From assembly GCA_046347155.1 (NCBI GenBank), contig JAXMGT010000002.1, positions 496,001 to 560,000 on the forward strand: a stretch of 64,000 nt of DNA. Reading direction: 5' to 3'. Source of the DNA: RPQJ01 sp046347155 (lineage in GTDB: Bacteria; Pseudomonadota; Gammaproteobacteria; Steroidobacterales; Steroidobacteraceae). Both the position numbers and the translations under genes were made by a program. The notes beneath the pieces are model-generated. The model was not told the origin of the DNA and ran no database searches. It worked only from the letters and a program-made list of their open reading frames with translations. Below, in pieces: positions 1 through 7,958 of the stretch. The number at the start of each line of letters is the position of its first letter. Position 1 is the first letter of the stretch.

Positions 1-929
1 CCGCGGGTCGTGCGGCCGTCGAGGTGCGCGTAGGACGCGGTCGTCACCCACTTGCCCGACCCGACCGGGCTCACGAGCCGCAGGTTGGCCTGGATCCGGT
101 CCTGGTCCTGGCGCGCGTCTTTCGGGTTCACGTTCGCGTCGGTCGGGAAGCGGTCGGAGAGGCCGCCGCCCTCGCGCGGGTGCGGACTGTAGGGCTGCTG
201 GTCGAGCGTCGTGCCCTCGAGGTCCGCCTGCAGCTCGCCGAGCCCGGTGTCGACGGCGGCGCGGTACATCCCGTGGAAGCCGCTCGAGTTCGAGTCGTCC
301 TGCGTGTAGTCCTGGGTCTGCGCCTTGAACGCGACCGACTGCTTCACGCCGCCCATCGTCGGCAGGTTCGCCGTCACGCTCGCGATGCCGGTGTTCGGGC
401 CGCCGCCGGCCACGGTGACGCGCGTCGGCGTGGCGCCGGCCGCGTAGTTCACGACGTAGAGCACGCCGACGAAGCTCGTGGCGCCGTACATCACCGGCGC
501 CGCGCCGCGCAGCACCTCGATCCGCTCGACGTTCTCGAGGCTCAGCGTCGCGACCTGCGGGTTGAACGTGCCGCCGACCGGGATGCCGTCCACGACGAGC
601 AGGTACGCGTCCGCCTCGCGCAGGCCCATCATCCCGGGCACCGAACTCGCCGGGCCGCCGTCGCCACCCGGCGCGATGTCGACGCCCGCGACGAGCGCGA
701 GCGCCGTGCGCAGGTCCCTGGCGCCGCGGTCGCGCGCCTCCTGCCCGTCGACGACCGTGACCATCGCCGGCAGCGATTCGAGCGCGGTCGGCAGCTTGGA
801 CGCCGTGACGACCAGCGACTCGAGCAGCGCGTCGTCGGTCGGCGCGGTCGCGTCGGCCGCGCGGGCGGGCAGGGCGAGGGTGGTCGCGAGCGCGGCGCCG
901 ATCGCGGCGCGGAGGGCAAGTCGGGTCAT
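1..929 (-). CDS. TonB-dependent receptor, N-terminal part (cut by window edge)
   Basis: Outer-membrane receptor that would import a ligand using TonB energy. About 309 residues are visible from an ATG at 929 and the frame stays open to base 1, so the beta-barrel is missing. It starts with a signal peptide ending near LPARA, followed by a plug domain with the segments VVTASKLP (TonB-box region), DAYLLVVDGIPVGG and NVERIEVLRGAAPVMYG, all typical of plug domains. It lies 34 bases downstream of the MFS transporter on the same strand, so the two may act together in uptake across both membranes. The ligand cannot be deduced, and I saw no cobalamin riboswitch upstream. Confidence 0.88.
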   Translation of the reverse strand, partial: MTRLALRAAIGAALATTLALPARAADATAPTDDALLESLVVTASKLPTALESLPAMVTVVDGQEARDRGARDLRTALALVAGVDIAPGGDGGPASSVPGMMGLREADAYLLVVDGIPVGGTFNPQVATLSLENVERIEVLRGAAPVMYGATSFVGVLYVVNYAAGATPTRVTVAGGGPNTGIASVTANLPTMGGVKQSVAFKAQTQDYTQDDSNSSGFHGMYRAAVDTGLGELQADLEGTTLDQQPYSPHPREGGGLSDRFPTDANVNPKDARQDQDRIQANLRLVSPVGSGKWVTTASYAHLDGRTTR

Positions 930-963
930 CGTCGGGGCATCCGGTGCGGCAAAGGCCGCAATT

Positions 964-2274
964 CTAGCGGTACGGCGCGGCCCGTTGCGACTCGTTCCCA
1001 TCCCGGGCCCGGGCCGCGTCGGCGTCGAACGCGAGTGCGTAGGCCGCCGCGCCGAGCCCGCACACGAGCGCGGTCAGCACGAAGATCGCCGAATAGCCGC
1101 CGGTCAGGTCGAGCAGCCAGCCGGTGACCGCGACGCCGACGATGCCCGGGACCGTCGCGATCGTGTTGCTGAGCCCGGTGATCTGCGCGGCGTGGCGGGG
1201 GTCGAGGTCGAGACCGTTCGGCGCGTAGCCGGACCAGGCGCAGCCGAGCAGACCGGCCGCGCCGCACAGCGCGGCGAGTGCCGCGCCGGGCGAGCCCGTC
1301 CCGCGCGCGGCGAGCAGGAACGCCGCCGAGCCCACGAGCGCAGTCACCTGCATCAGCTTGCGCACCCGCGTCACCGGCACGCCCCGGCGGATCAGCCGGT
1401 CCGCCGCCTGAGCCGCGACGTTCGTCACGAGGAACATCGCGAGCCAGGGTGCCGCCGAATAGAGCCCCGAGTTCCCGATGTCGAGGCCCTGCGCCTCGCG
1501 GAAGTAGCTCGGCAGCCAGGAGATCAGCACGTACAGTGTCCAGGTCGTCGCGAAGTGCGCGGCGAACATCGCCCAGATCGCGGGCAGCCCGAGCAGACGC
1601 GACAGCGGTAGGTTCGACGTGCCCACCGCGTCCCGGGTGCCGGCCTCGATCTCGGCCCGTTCGGCCGGTGCGAGCGCGGGGTCGCGCGCCGGGTCGTTCA
1701 CGACGCGCAGGAACCACGCGGCCGCCCAGGCGAGGCCCGCGGCGCCGAATGCGTAGAACGCCCAGCCCCAGTGCCAGCGCGCGACGATCCACCCGGTCGC
1801 CGAGAGGCCGACCACCGTGCCGAGCGGGATGCCGCTCAGGAAGCGCGCGACGGCCCGCGTGCGCTCGGACGTGGGGATCCAGCGCGAGAAGAGCTCGACG
1901 GTCGCCGGGAAGATCGCCGCCTCGCCGAGGCCCATGCAGACGCGGACCGCGACCAGCGTGCCGACCGAGACCGCGGCCGCCGGCGGCGTGAGCAGCGTGA
2001 AGGCCGACCACGCGATCACCGCGATCCCGAGCACGACGTGCCCGCCGTAGCGACGGGCGAGCCAGCCGCTCGGGTACATGAAGAGCATGTAGCCGACGAA
2101 GAACGAGGAGAGCACGAGGCCCTTCTCGGTCTGCGACCAGCCGAGTTCCTCGCGCATCGCGACGGCCGCGACCGAGATGTTGACGCGGTCCGTGTAGGCG
2201 ATGAAGCAGGCGACGAAGCACAGCGCGACGATGCCGAGCCGACGGGGCCAGGCGCCGCGCGCCGCCGCGCTCAA
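964..2274 (-). CDS. MFS transporter, anion:cation symporter-like
   Basis: Inner-membrane secondary transporter of 436 residues with about 12 hydrophobic segments. The N-terminal segment FIAYTDRVNISVAAVAM and the loop PSGWLARRYGG match the anion:cation symporter branch of the major facilitator superfamily, which imports organic acids such as sugar acids, phthalate or allantoate. The start is TTG at 2274, overlapping the stop of the asparaginase gene as TTGA, which supports translational coupling. The TonB receptor gene follows on the same strand. The substrate is not predictable from sequence alone. Confidence 0.9.
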   Translation of the reverse strand: MSAAARGAWPRRLGIVALCFVACFIAYTDRVNISVAAVAMREELGWSQTEKGLVLSSFFVGYMLFMYPSGWLARRYGGHVVLGIAVIAWSAFTLLTPPAAAVSVGTLVAVRVCMGLGEAAIFPATVELFSRWIPTSERTRAVARFLSGIPLGTVVGLSATGWIVARWHWGWAFYAFGAAGLAWAAAWFLRVVNDPARDPALAPAERAEIEAGTRDAVGTSNLPLSRLLGLPAIWAMFAAHFATTWTLYVLISWLPSYFREAQGLDIGNSGLYSAAPWLAMFLVTNVAAQAADRLIRRGVPVTRVRKLMQVTALVGSAAFLLAARGTGSPGAALAALCGAAGLLGCAWSGYAPNGLDLDPRHAAQITGLSNTIATVPGIVGVAVTGWLLDLTGGYSAIFVLTALVCGLGAAAYALAFDADAARARDGNESQRAAPYR

Positions 2275-2759
2275 GCGATGGCCTCGAACCGGCCGAGGCT
2301 GCGGTTCTTGCGCACCGCGCGCCCGTCGAAGCAGCGCCCGTTCATCGCGACGTACACGCCGTGCGGCAGCACCTGCGCGAACGCGAGCGCGCCGCCGAGG
2401 TTGAAGAGCCCGTCCGAGCTGCCGAACGTGTAGGGCACCATCGCGCCCGTGAGCACCATGGTGCGGCCCTCGATCCGCTCCGCGAGGTAGCGGGCCGTCT
2501 CGGGCATCGTGTCCGTGCCGTGCGTCACGACGATGCGCTCGCTGCCGGGCTCGAGGCAGCTCTTCAGGATCAGCTCGCGGTCGAGGTCGCGCATCTCGAG
2601 GCTGTCGATCATCATCAGCGTGCGGATCTCGAGGTCGAGGTCGGCGCGCCCGAGCCGCAGCATCTCCCGGACGTGCGTGTCCTTGAAGAAGAGCGTGCCC
2701 GTGAGCTCGTCGTACTCCTTGTCGAACGTGCCGCCGGTCACGAGCAGTCGCAGCTTCAT
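2271..2759 (-). CDS. Single-domain asparaginase-like protein
   Basis: Protein of 162 residues matching only the N-terminal domain of bacterial L-asparaginase/glutaminase, which is normally about 330 residues. Both catalytic threonine motifs are present: TGGTFDKEY (Thr near residue 11) and HGTDT (Thr82-Asp83). GAMVPYTFGSSDG matches the family around residues 110-125. The reading frame is intact and ends cleanly in a TTGA overlap with the transporter, so this looks like a genuine one-domain family rather than a truncated gene. Asparaginase activity is inferred; the small C-terminal domain that completes the active site in classical tetramers is absent. Confidence 0.8.
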   Translation of the reverse strand: MKLRLLVTGGTFDKEYDELTGTLFFKDTHVREMLRLGRADLDLEIRTLMMIDSLEMRDLDRELILKSCLEPGSERIVVTHGTDTMPETARYLAERIEGRTMVLTGAMVPYTFGSSDGLFNLGGALAFAQVLPHGVYVAMNGRCFDGRAVRKNRSLGRFEAIA

Positions 2760-2779
2760 CCCCGTGTGCTCCCGATCGG

Positions 2780-3043
2780 TCAGCCGGGCTTGCCGCCGCG
2801 GACCTTCTGCACGACGAACAGCACGAGCGCCGCGCCCAGCACCGAGGCGATCCACCCGGCCGGTTCGCCCGGCTCGTACCAGCCGAGCGCGCGGCCGAGG
2901 ACGCCCGCGACGATCGAGCCCGCGATGCCGAGCAGGCAGGTCATGAACCAGCCCATCTTCTGTTCGCCCGGCAGCACCAGGCGGCCGAGTGCGCCGACGA
3001 CGAGCCCGACGATGATCGTGCCGATGAGTGCGAAGATGCCCAT
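2780..3043 (-). CDS. GlsB/YeaQ/YmgE family small membrane protein
   Basis: Predicted integral inner-membrane protein of 87 residues with three hydrophobic helices and the glycine-rich pattern of transglycosylase-associated proteins: MGIFALIGTIIVGLVVG, a central LLGIAGSIVAGVLG and a C-terminal helix. The family is often stress-induced and has no settled function. I chose the ATG at 3043 because it begins directly at the first helix. An in-frame ATG at 3058 would add five residues. The gene is divergent from the quinone oxidoreductase and 20 bases upstream of the asparaginase gene on the same strand. Confidence 0.88.
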   Translation of the reverse strand: MGIFALIGTIIVGLVVGALGRLVLPGEQKMGWFMTCLLGIAGSIVAGVLGRALGWYEPGEPAGWIASVLGAALVLFVVQKVRGGKPG

Positions 3044-3108
3044 GGTCCCCCCTTGCATGGCCCGTGCCGCGACGGGACGCCGCGGGAGACGATAGGATAC
3101 GCCACGCC

Positions 3109-4080
3109 ATGAGAGCCATTGCGATCCGGGATGGGAAGGGCGGCGCGGACGCGCTGCACGTGGTCGACCGGCCGGTGCCGGCGCCCGCGCCCGGCCAGGT
3201 GCTGGTGCGCGTGCGCGCGGCCGGCGTGAACCGGCCGGACATCCTGCAGCGCGTTGGATTCTACCCGCCGCCGCCCGGTGCGCCGGAGACGCTCGGCCTC
3301 GAGGTGGCGGGCGAGGTCGCGGCGGTGGGCGAGGGCGCGCCGCGCTGGCAGGTGGGCGACCGGGTCGCCGCGCTGCTCGGCGGCGGCGGCTACGCGGAAT
3401 ACGCGGTCGTGGACGCGCGCCACGCGCTGCCGGTGCCGCGCGGGCTCGACGACGCGGCGGCCGCGGCGTTGCCGGAGACCGTGTTCACGGTGTGGAGCAA
3501 CGTGTTCGAGCGCGGGCGGCTCGCCGCCGGGGAGACGCTGCTCGTGCACGGCGCGAACAGCGGCATCGGCGTCACCGCGATCCAGATGGCGCGTGCGGCC
3601 GGGGCCCGCGTGATCGCGACCGCCCGCGGCGTCGACAAGGCGGCCCGGGCCCGCGCGCTCGGCGCCGACCTCGCGATCGACGCCGGCGAGGGCGACTGGT
3701 CGGTCGCGGTGCGCGAGGCCGGCGGCGCCAACGTGGTGCTCGACATGGTCGGCGCGACGTACTTCGACCGCAACGTCGACGTGCTGCTGCCCGACGGCCG
3801 GCTGGTCGTGATCGCGACGCTGACCGGTCACCAGGCGACGCTCGACCTGCGCCGGCTGATGCTGAAGCGCCTGACCGTCACCGCCTCGACGCTCAGGGCG
3901 CGCGACGCCGACGAGAAGGCGCGCCTCGCGCGGGCCGTCGAGCAGCACGTGTGGCCGTGGATCGAGTCCGGCGCCGTGCGCGTGCCGGTGGACCGCGCGT
4001 TCCCGCTCGAGCGCGCCGGCGAGGCACACGCCTGGCTCGAGGGCGGCTCTCAGTTCGGCAAGGTCGTGCTGACTCTGTAG
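3109..4080 (+). CDS. NAD(P)H:quinone oxidoreductase, PIG3/QOR-type
   Basis: Zinc-independent medium-chain dehydrogenase/reductase of 323 residues. The N-terminal GroES-like domain includes RVRAAGVNRPDILQR and LGLEVAGEVAAVG. The Rossmann NADPH-binding segment is LLVHGANSGIGVTAIQMA near residue 145. The order and spacing fit the PIG3/quinone oxidoreductase family, which reduces quinones or enones with NADPH. The ATG at 3109 sits ten bases after a minus-10-like TAGGAT (3093-3098), suggesting a very short leader. The stop lies 12 bases before the tRNA gene, and the tRNA promoter probably overlaps the end of this gene. Confidence 0.9.
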   Translation: MRAIAIRDGKGGADALHVVDRPVPAPAPGQVLVRVRAAGVNRPDILQRVGFYPPPPGAPETLGLEVAGEVAAVGEGAPRWQVGDRVAALLGGGGYAEYAVVDARHALPVPRGLDDAAAAALPETVFTVWSNVFERGRLAAGETLLVHGANSGIGVTAIQMARAAGARVIATARGVDKAARARALGADLAIDAGEGDWSVAVREAGGANVVLDMVGATYFDRNVDVLLPDGRLVVIATLTGHQATLDLRRLMLKRLTVTASTLRARDADEKARLARAVEQHVWPWIESGAVRVPVDRAFPLERAGEAHAWLEGGSQFGKVVLTL

Positions 4081-4083
4081 AAT
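4054..4083 (+). promoter_or_regulatory. Candidate sigma-70 promoter of the tRNA gene
   Basis: TTCGGC at 4054-4059 and TAGAAT at 4078-4083 are separated by 18 bases. The minus-10 hexamer ends nine bases before the mature tRNA 5' end. The element lies across the last codons and stop of the oxidoreductase gene. Read by eye only. Confidence 0.4.
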
Positions 4084-4092
4084 CCGGGCCGC

Positions 4093-4168
4093 GGGCCTGT
4101 AGCACAGCGGTTAGTGCAGGGGACTCATAATCCCTTGGTCGTAGGTTCGAATCCTACCGGGCCCACCA
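4093..4168 (+). tRNA. tRNA with CAU anticodon, probably tRNA-Ile2 (k2C), possibly elongator tRNA-Met
   Basis: A 76-base tRNA with encoded CCA (4166-4168). The acceptor stem GGGCCTG pairs with CGGGCCC, the D-stem is GCAC/GTGC, the anticodon stem GGGGA/TCCCT region carries the loop CTCATAA, and the T-arm is GTAGG-TTCGAAT-CCTAC. The anticodon is CAT in DNA. Pairs C4-G69 and C5-G68 in the acceptor stem are the determinants I recall for TilS lysidinylation in E. coli, which favours tRNA-Ile2 reading AUA over elongator tRNA-Met. It is not an initiator, since the first base pair G-C is formed. An IS element begins 14 bases after the CCA. Confidence 0.93.
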
Positions 4169-4182
4169 AGGATTGCCGGGTG

Positions 4183-4204
4183 TATTCCGATCACACGGTT
4201 TACA
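4183..4204. repeat. IS481 left terminal inverted repeat
   Basis: This end and the reverse complement of 5424-5445 share TATTCCG and GGTTTACA at the same spacing, with a few mismatches in the middle. Confidence 0.75.
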
Positions 4205-4206
4205 TC

Positions 4207-5397
4207 TCATTCCGGACACATGGTTAACACTGTGTCCGGGGCGAAGGGATTGGGACCGGGTTCCACCCGGTCCTGATCTCGATCGAAGTATCCCAGATCG
4301 TACTCCAGGAAGCTGACCTGCCAGACCTGGTCGTCGACCTCGCGGATGCCCACCAGCTGCTCGGCCAGCGACACACTTAGGTTGATCTTGCGATTGCCGA
4401 GGCAGATGCGTCCGCATCGCGTCACGCGGATGGTGCGGTCGTGGAACGGGTAGGCGGGATCCTGCGGCGGCTCGTAGGGTCGGGCTGAGGGTGTATAGAG
4501 CTCGGCCGGATAGATGCCGCCGAGCGCCTGGTGCGGCCGCTCCTGGTTGTAAACCCGGATGAACTCCTCGAAGCGCTCCTGCTGCTGCAGGGCGTTGAAC
4601 GCAGCGGGCTTGGTGGTCTCGTTCTTGAGCGTGAGGTGCATGCGCTCGTGGCGCCCGTTCTGCTGTGGCTTGCCGGGCTTGATGCGCTGCAGGCGGATGC
4701 CGAGGCGCAGCCACCAGACGGCGAGACGGGACAAGCCGAACAGTGCCCAGGGCGCAGCGAAGGGCGTGCCGTTGTCGGTGCGGATCGCGGCGGGCAGGCC
4801 GAACTCGCGGAAGGTGCGTTCGAACACGGAGAAGGCGAACTTCGACTTGGTTGACTCGAGGCCTTCGCAGGCGAGCAGGTAGCGGGAGCGGTAGTCGGTG
4901 ATGGTGAGCGGGTAGCAGTACTGCCGGTTGCCGAGCAGGAACTCGCCCTTGTAGTCGGCGCACCACAGGCCGTTGGGTGCATGGGCCGCGCTCAGCGGGG
5001 TGCCGCAGGCCTTGCGGCGTCGGCGCTTGCGCCGCTTGACCAGCCCGTTGCGATCGAGCGCGGCGTGGATGGTGCTGACCGCGGGGGGCGGGATCATGGG
5101 GTACTCGCGGATCAGCTTGTCGCGGATCTTCGGCGCGCCCCAGGAGGGGTACTCCTTCTTGATGCCGAGGATGGCTCGCTCGACCTGGAACGGCAGCTGG
5201 TTGGCCTGGCGGTAAGGGGCCTTGCTGCGGTCATACAGCCCGTCGAGGCCGCAGGCCTTGTAGCGCTCGAAGATCTTGTAGCCGGTGACCCTGGAGATGC
5301 CGAACTCGCGGCACACCGGCGCCATCTTCTCGCCTTCCAGCAGGCGGGCTACGAAGCGGAGGCGTTCGTCCATCGGTTTACACTCTTTCCAGGGCAT
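4207..5397 (-). CDS. IS481-family transposase
   Basis: DDE transposase of 396 residues. The N-terminal helix-turn-helix is in MDERLRFVARLLEGEK and CREFGISRVTGYKIFERY, followed by an integrase core with the triad Asp148 (WCADYKGEF), Asp208 (IRTDNGTPF) and Glu251 (NGRHERMHLTLK). I chose the ATG at 5397 (MPWKE) because that start is characteristic of this IS group. An upstream ATG at 5433 would lie inside the right terminal repeat. A lysine/arginine run near residues 121-130 may help bind DNA. The frame is uninterrupted and all three catalytic acids are present, so the enzyme is predicted to be active. Confidence 0.95.
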   Translation of the reverse strand: MPWKECKPMDERLRFVARLLEGEKMAPVCREFGISRVTGYKIFERYKACGLDGLYDRSKAPYRQANQLPFQVERAILGIKKEYPSWGAPKIRDKLIREYPMIPPPAVSTIHAALDRNGLVKRRKRRRRKACGTPLSAAHAPNGLWCADYKGEFLLGNRQYCYPLTITDYRSRYLLACEGLESTKSKFAFSVFERTFREFGLPAAIRTDNGTPFAAPWALFGLSRLAVWWLRLGIRLQRIKPGKPQQNGRHERMHLTLKNETTKPAAFNALQQQERFEEFIRVYNQERPHQALGGIYPAELYTPSARPYEPPQDPAYPFHDRTIRVTRCGRICLGNRKINLSVSLAEQLVGIREVDDQVWQVSFLEYDLGYFDRDQDRVEPGPNPFAPDTVLTMCPE

Positions 5398-5423
5398 CTG
5401 GGCGCTCCCCAAATGCCGAAATG

Positions 5424-5445
5424 TGTAAACCATGAGCCCGGAATA
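5424..5445. repeat. IS481 right terminal inverted repeat
   Basis: Reverse complement of the left end in its outer 7 and inner 8 bases. It lies about 90 bases upstream of the carbonic anhydrase start. Confidence 0.75.
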
Positions 5446-5533
5446 TTCCGTAAGCTATCTGTCGATAAGCTCAGCCGTCGTTCGGGGGGACGCCATTGAG
5501 TCGATCGATCGCCTCGACGAGCGCGGTTCTGGC

Positions 5534-6187
5534 ATGAACCGCCTGCGCGAGCTCCTCGAGAACAACCGCCGCTGGGCCGGGCGCATGGAGTCCGGCTCGC
5601 CCGGATTCTTCGCCGGGCTCTCGTCGCAGCAGGCGCCGCGCTACCTGTGGATCGGCTGCTCCGACAGCCGCGTACCCGCGAACGAGATCGTCGGCCTGCC
5701 GCCGGGCGAGCTCTTCGTCCACCGCAACGTCGCGAACATCGTGATGCACAACGACTTCAGCTGCCTGTCGGTGCTGCAGTACGCGGTCGACGTGCTCGGC
5801 GTCGAGCACATCATCGTGTGCGGCCACTACGGTTGCGGCGGCGTGCAGGCGGCCTGGGACGAACGTCGGCTCGGGCTCGTCGACAACTGGCTGCGGCCGA
5901 TCCGCGACCTGAAGCTACTCTACCGGGACGCGCTCGCGCGCCTGCCCGACGACGCCGGTCGCTACGACCGGCTGTGCGAACTGAACGTGCTGTACCAGGC
6001 GCTGCGGGTCACCCGGACGACGATCGTCCGCCAGGCCTGGGACGAGGGCCGCAGGCTCACGGTGCACGCGTGGGTCTACCGGCTCACGGACGGACTGCTC
6101 CGCGACCTCGGCTACTGCGTCTCGGACTTCGAGGCGGCCGAGGCCGGGTTCTCGCAGTACGCCGGCATGGGAACGATCGGCGCCTGA
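5534..6187 (+). CDS. Beta-class carbonic anhydrase
   Basis: Zinc enzyme interconverting CO2 and bicarbonate, 217 residues. The zinc ligands Cys42, His98 and Cys101 lie in GCSDSRVPANE and VCGHYGCGG, with the Asp44-Arg46 dyad present. The segment FVHRNVANIV is also diagnostic. The ATG at 5534 (MNRLRELLENN) matches the family start. The frame continues upstream into the IS element, but those codons are not conserved and the longer start is rejected. The IS insertion probably replaced or displaced the native promoter. The gene is followed seven bases later by ogt and likely heads a four-gene operon. Confidence 0.93.
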   Translation: MNRLRELLENNRRWAGRMESGSPGFFAGLSSQQAPRYLWIGCSDSRVPANEIVGLPPGELFVHRNVANIVMHNDFSCLSVLQYAVDVLGVEHIIVCGHYGCGGVQAAWDERRLGLVDNWLRPIRDLKLLYRDALARLPDDAGRYDRLCELNVLYQALRVTRTTIVRQAWDEGRRLTVHAWVYRLTDGLLRDLGYCVSDFEAAEAGFSQYAGMGTIGA

Positions 6188-6194
6188 GGCACGC

Positions 6195-6731
6195 GTGGCG
6201 CCGCTCGCCGCAACGCTGTTCGACACGGCCATCGGCCGCTGCGGGATCGCGTGGAGCGAGCGCGGCATCGCCGGCCTGCAGCTGCCGGAGCCGGCCGGCG
6301 CGGCGAGGGGACGGCTGCTGTCGCGGTTTCCGGAGGCCCGCGAGGAATCCCCGCCAGCGTCGGTGCGGCAGGCGATCGAGGCGGTCGCCGCGCTGCTCGC
6401 CGGCGGCGATCCCGACCTGGACGCGGTCGAGCTCGACTGGACGGCCGTCGGGCCGTTCGAGCGCGCCGTGTACGAGACGACCCGCCGGATCCCGCGCGGC
6501 GAGACCCGAAGCTACGGCGAGATCGCCGCCGCGCTCGGCGACCCGGGTGCGGCGCGCGCGGTCGGCCAGGCGCTCGGCCGCAACCCGTTCCCGGTGATCG
6601 TGCCCTGCCATCGCGTGCTCGCCGCGGACGGGCGGCCCGGCGGGTTTTCGGCACCCGGGGGCGTCGCGACGAAACTCCGGATGCTCGCGATCGAAGGCGC
6701 ACCCGGCAACGCCGAATTCGATTTCGGTTAG
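6195..6731 (+). CDS. ogt: Methylated-DNA--protein-cysteine methyltransferase (Ogt type)
   Basis: Suicide DNA-repair protein of 178 residues that removes methyl groups from O6-methylguanine. The active-site motif PCHRV has Cys138 as acceptor. It is preceded by the winged-helix DNA-binding region (GETRSYGEIAAALG, then RAVGQALGRNP). The C-terminal GGFSAPGGVATK fits the family. The start is GTG at 6195, seven bases after the carbonic anhydrase stop. No AraC-like Ada domain is present, so this is the stand-alone Ogt form. Confidence 0.93.
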   Translation: MAPLAATLFDTAIGRCGIAWSERGIAGLQLPEPAGAARGRLLSRFPEAREESPPASVRQAIEAVAALLAGGDPDLDAVELDWTAVGPFERAVYETTRRIPRGETRSYGEIAAALGDPGAARAVGQALGRNPFPVIVPCHRVLAADGRPGGFSAPGGVATKLRMLAIEGAPGNAEFDFG

Positions 6732-6741
6732 CATTGACTCG

Positions 6742-7956
6742 GTGACCACCTACGACCTCGACCTGCTCGCCACGCTGGTGACGGCGACCGCGCTCTATTT
6801 CCTCGGTCACTTCCTCGTCCGTCGCGTGCCGCTGCTCGCGCGCTACAGCATCCCGGTCCCTGTCGTGGGCGGCGTGCTGTTCGCCGTCGGGCTCGCGGTC
6901 GCCGGCCTCGCGTTCAAGGTCCAGGTCGCCGTCGACCCGTCCCCGAAGGATCCGCTGCTGCTCGCGTTCTTCGCGACGCTCGGCCTCGGTGCCGACGTGC
7001 GGTCGCTCGCGCGCGGCGGCCGCAAGCTCGTCGTGCTGCTCGTGCTGTTCGTGCTGCTGATGGTCGCGCAGGACGCGATCGGGATCGCGCTCGCCCGCGC
7101 CCTCGACCTGCACCCGCTCGTGGGCCTGCTCGCCGGGTCGATTTCACTGGTCGGCGGGCACGGCACGGCGGCCGCGTACGCGCAGAACTTCGCGAACGTC
7201 CGCAACCTGCAGGGCGCACTCGAACTCGGCATGGCGGCGGCGACGGCCGGGCTCGTGCTCGGCAGCATGCTGGCCGGGCCGGTGGCCGAGCGGCTGATGG
7301 CCCGGGCCGCGGCCAGGCCGGCGTCGGCCCGGGGCGGGTCGGTACCCGCGGCGACGCCGCCCGAGAACCCGGTGTTCCTGCCGATCACGAGCGAGCAGCT
7401 GCTGTTCGTGCTGATGGTGTGCCTCGTGTGCATCGGCGCCGCGGGCCTGGTGCACGGCTGGATGCGCGGCAGCGGGATCCTGCTGCCGGATTTCCTGTGG
7501 GCGCTCCTCGTCGGGATGGCCGTGCGCAACGGTGCAACGCTGGCGGGTATCGGCGGGATCAACGACCGCGCCGTCCAGGCCGTGGGCAGCGTGTCGCTGT
7601 CGCTGTTCCTCGTGATCGCGCTGATGGGCCTCCGGATCCTCGACCTGGCGACGCTCGCCGGGCCGCTGCTCGTGATCATCGCCGCGAACGCGGCGGCGAC
7701 CGCGGCGTTCGCCTATTTCGTCACGAGCCGGGCGATGGGCGGCGACTACGATGCGGCGGTCGTGAGCGCGGGCCAGGTCGCCGCGGGACTCGCGACCACC
7801 GCCGTCGCGATGTCCGTGATGCAGACGATCACCGAGCGGCACGGGCCTTCGCCGCTCGCGTTCCTGCTGGTGCCGATCGTCGGCGCGTTCTTCGCCGACA
7901 TCGCGAACGCCGCGGTGCTGCAGGTGTACTTCGCGTTGCCGGCGCTGGGGTTCTGA
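6742..7956 (+). CDS. gltS: Sodium/glutamate symporter
   Basis: Inner-membrane Na+-coupled glutamate importer of 404 residues with about ten or more membrane segments and the family hallmark SLVGGHGTAAAYAQNF near residues 134-150. A second, related re-entrant motif occurs in the C-terminal half. The start is GTG at 6742, ten bases after ogt, and the stop lies two bases before the TAXI-protein start, so the genes are probably co-transcribed. A hydrophilic linker of about 30 residues near 185-215 separates the two membrane halves, as in GltS. Confidence 0.9.
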   Translation: MTTYDLDLLATLVTATALYFLGHFLVRRVPLLARYSIPVPVVGGVLFAVGLAVAGLAFKVQVAVDPSPKDPLLLAFFATLGLGADVRSLARGGRKLVVLLVLFVLLMVAQDAIGIALARALDLHPLVGLLAGSISLVGGHGTAAAYAQNFANVRNLQGALELGMAAATAGLVLGSMLAGPVAERLMARAAARPASARGGSVPAATPPENPVFLPITSEQLLFVLMVCLVCIGAAGLVHGWMRGSGILLPDFLWALLVGMAVRNGATLAGIGGINDRAVQAVGSVSLSLFLVIALMGLRILDLATLAGPLLVIIAANAAATAAFAYFVTSRAMGGDYDAAVVSAGQVAAGLATTAVAMSVMQTITERHGPSPLAFLLVPIVGAFFADIANAAVLQVYFALPALGF

Positions 7957-7958
7957 TC

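Larger units (their letters stand above)
4183..5445 (-). mobile_element. IS481-family insertion sequence
   Basis: An element of about 1.26 kb with a single transposase gene bounded by imperfect 22-base inverted repeats. The shared pattern reads TATTCCG, then a variable stretch, then GGTTTACA. It sits between the tRNA and the carbonic anhydrase gene, an intergenic landing spot. I could not identify a convincing target-site duplication, so the outer ends may be off by a few bases or the duplication may have decayed. The open transposase frame and intact ends suggest a recent or still functional copy. Confidence 0.85.

Noticed and set aside
930..963. Cobalamin riboswitch for the TonB receptor, suggested by the B12-dependent reductase in the window
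   Set aside because: The gap is only 34 bases, too short for the riboswitch, and no B12-box-like sequence was seen.
2271..2759. Asparaginase as a pseudogene fragment
   Set aside because: Intact frame, both catalytic threonine motifs, and a coupled TTGA overlap argue for a functional short gene.
4175..5455. Target-site duplication flanking the IS481 copy
   Set aside because: The bases outside the two terminal repeats do not match at any offset I tried.
5432..5533. Longer start for carbonic anhydrase beginning inside the IS repeat
   Set aside because: The extra 34 residues come from IS and junction DNA and do not match the family. The MNRLRELLENN start does.
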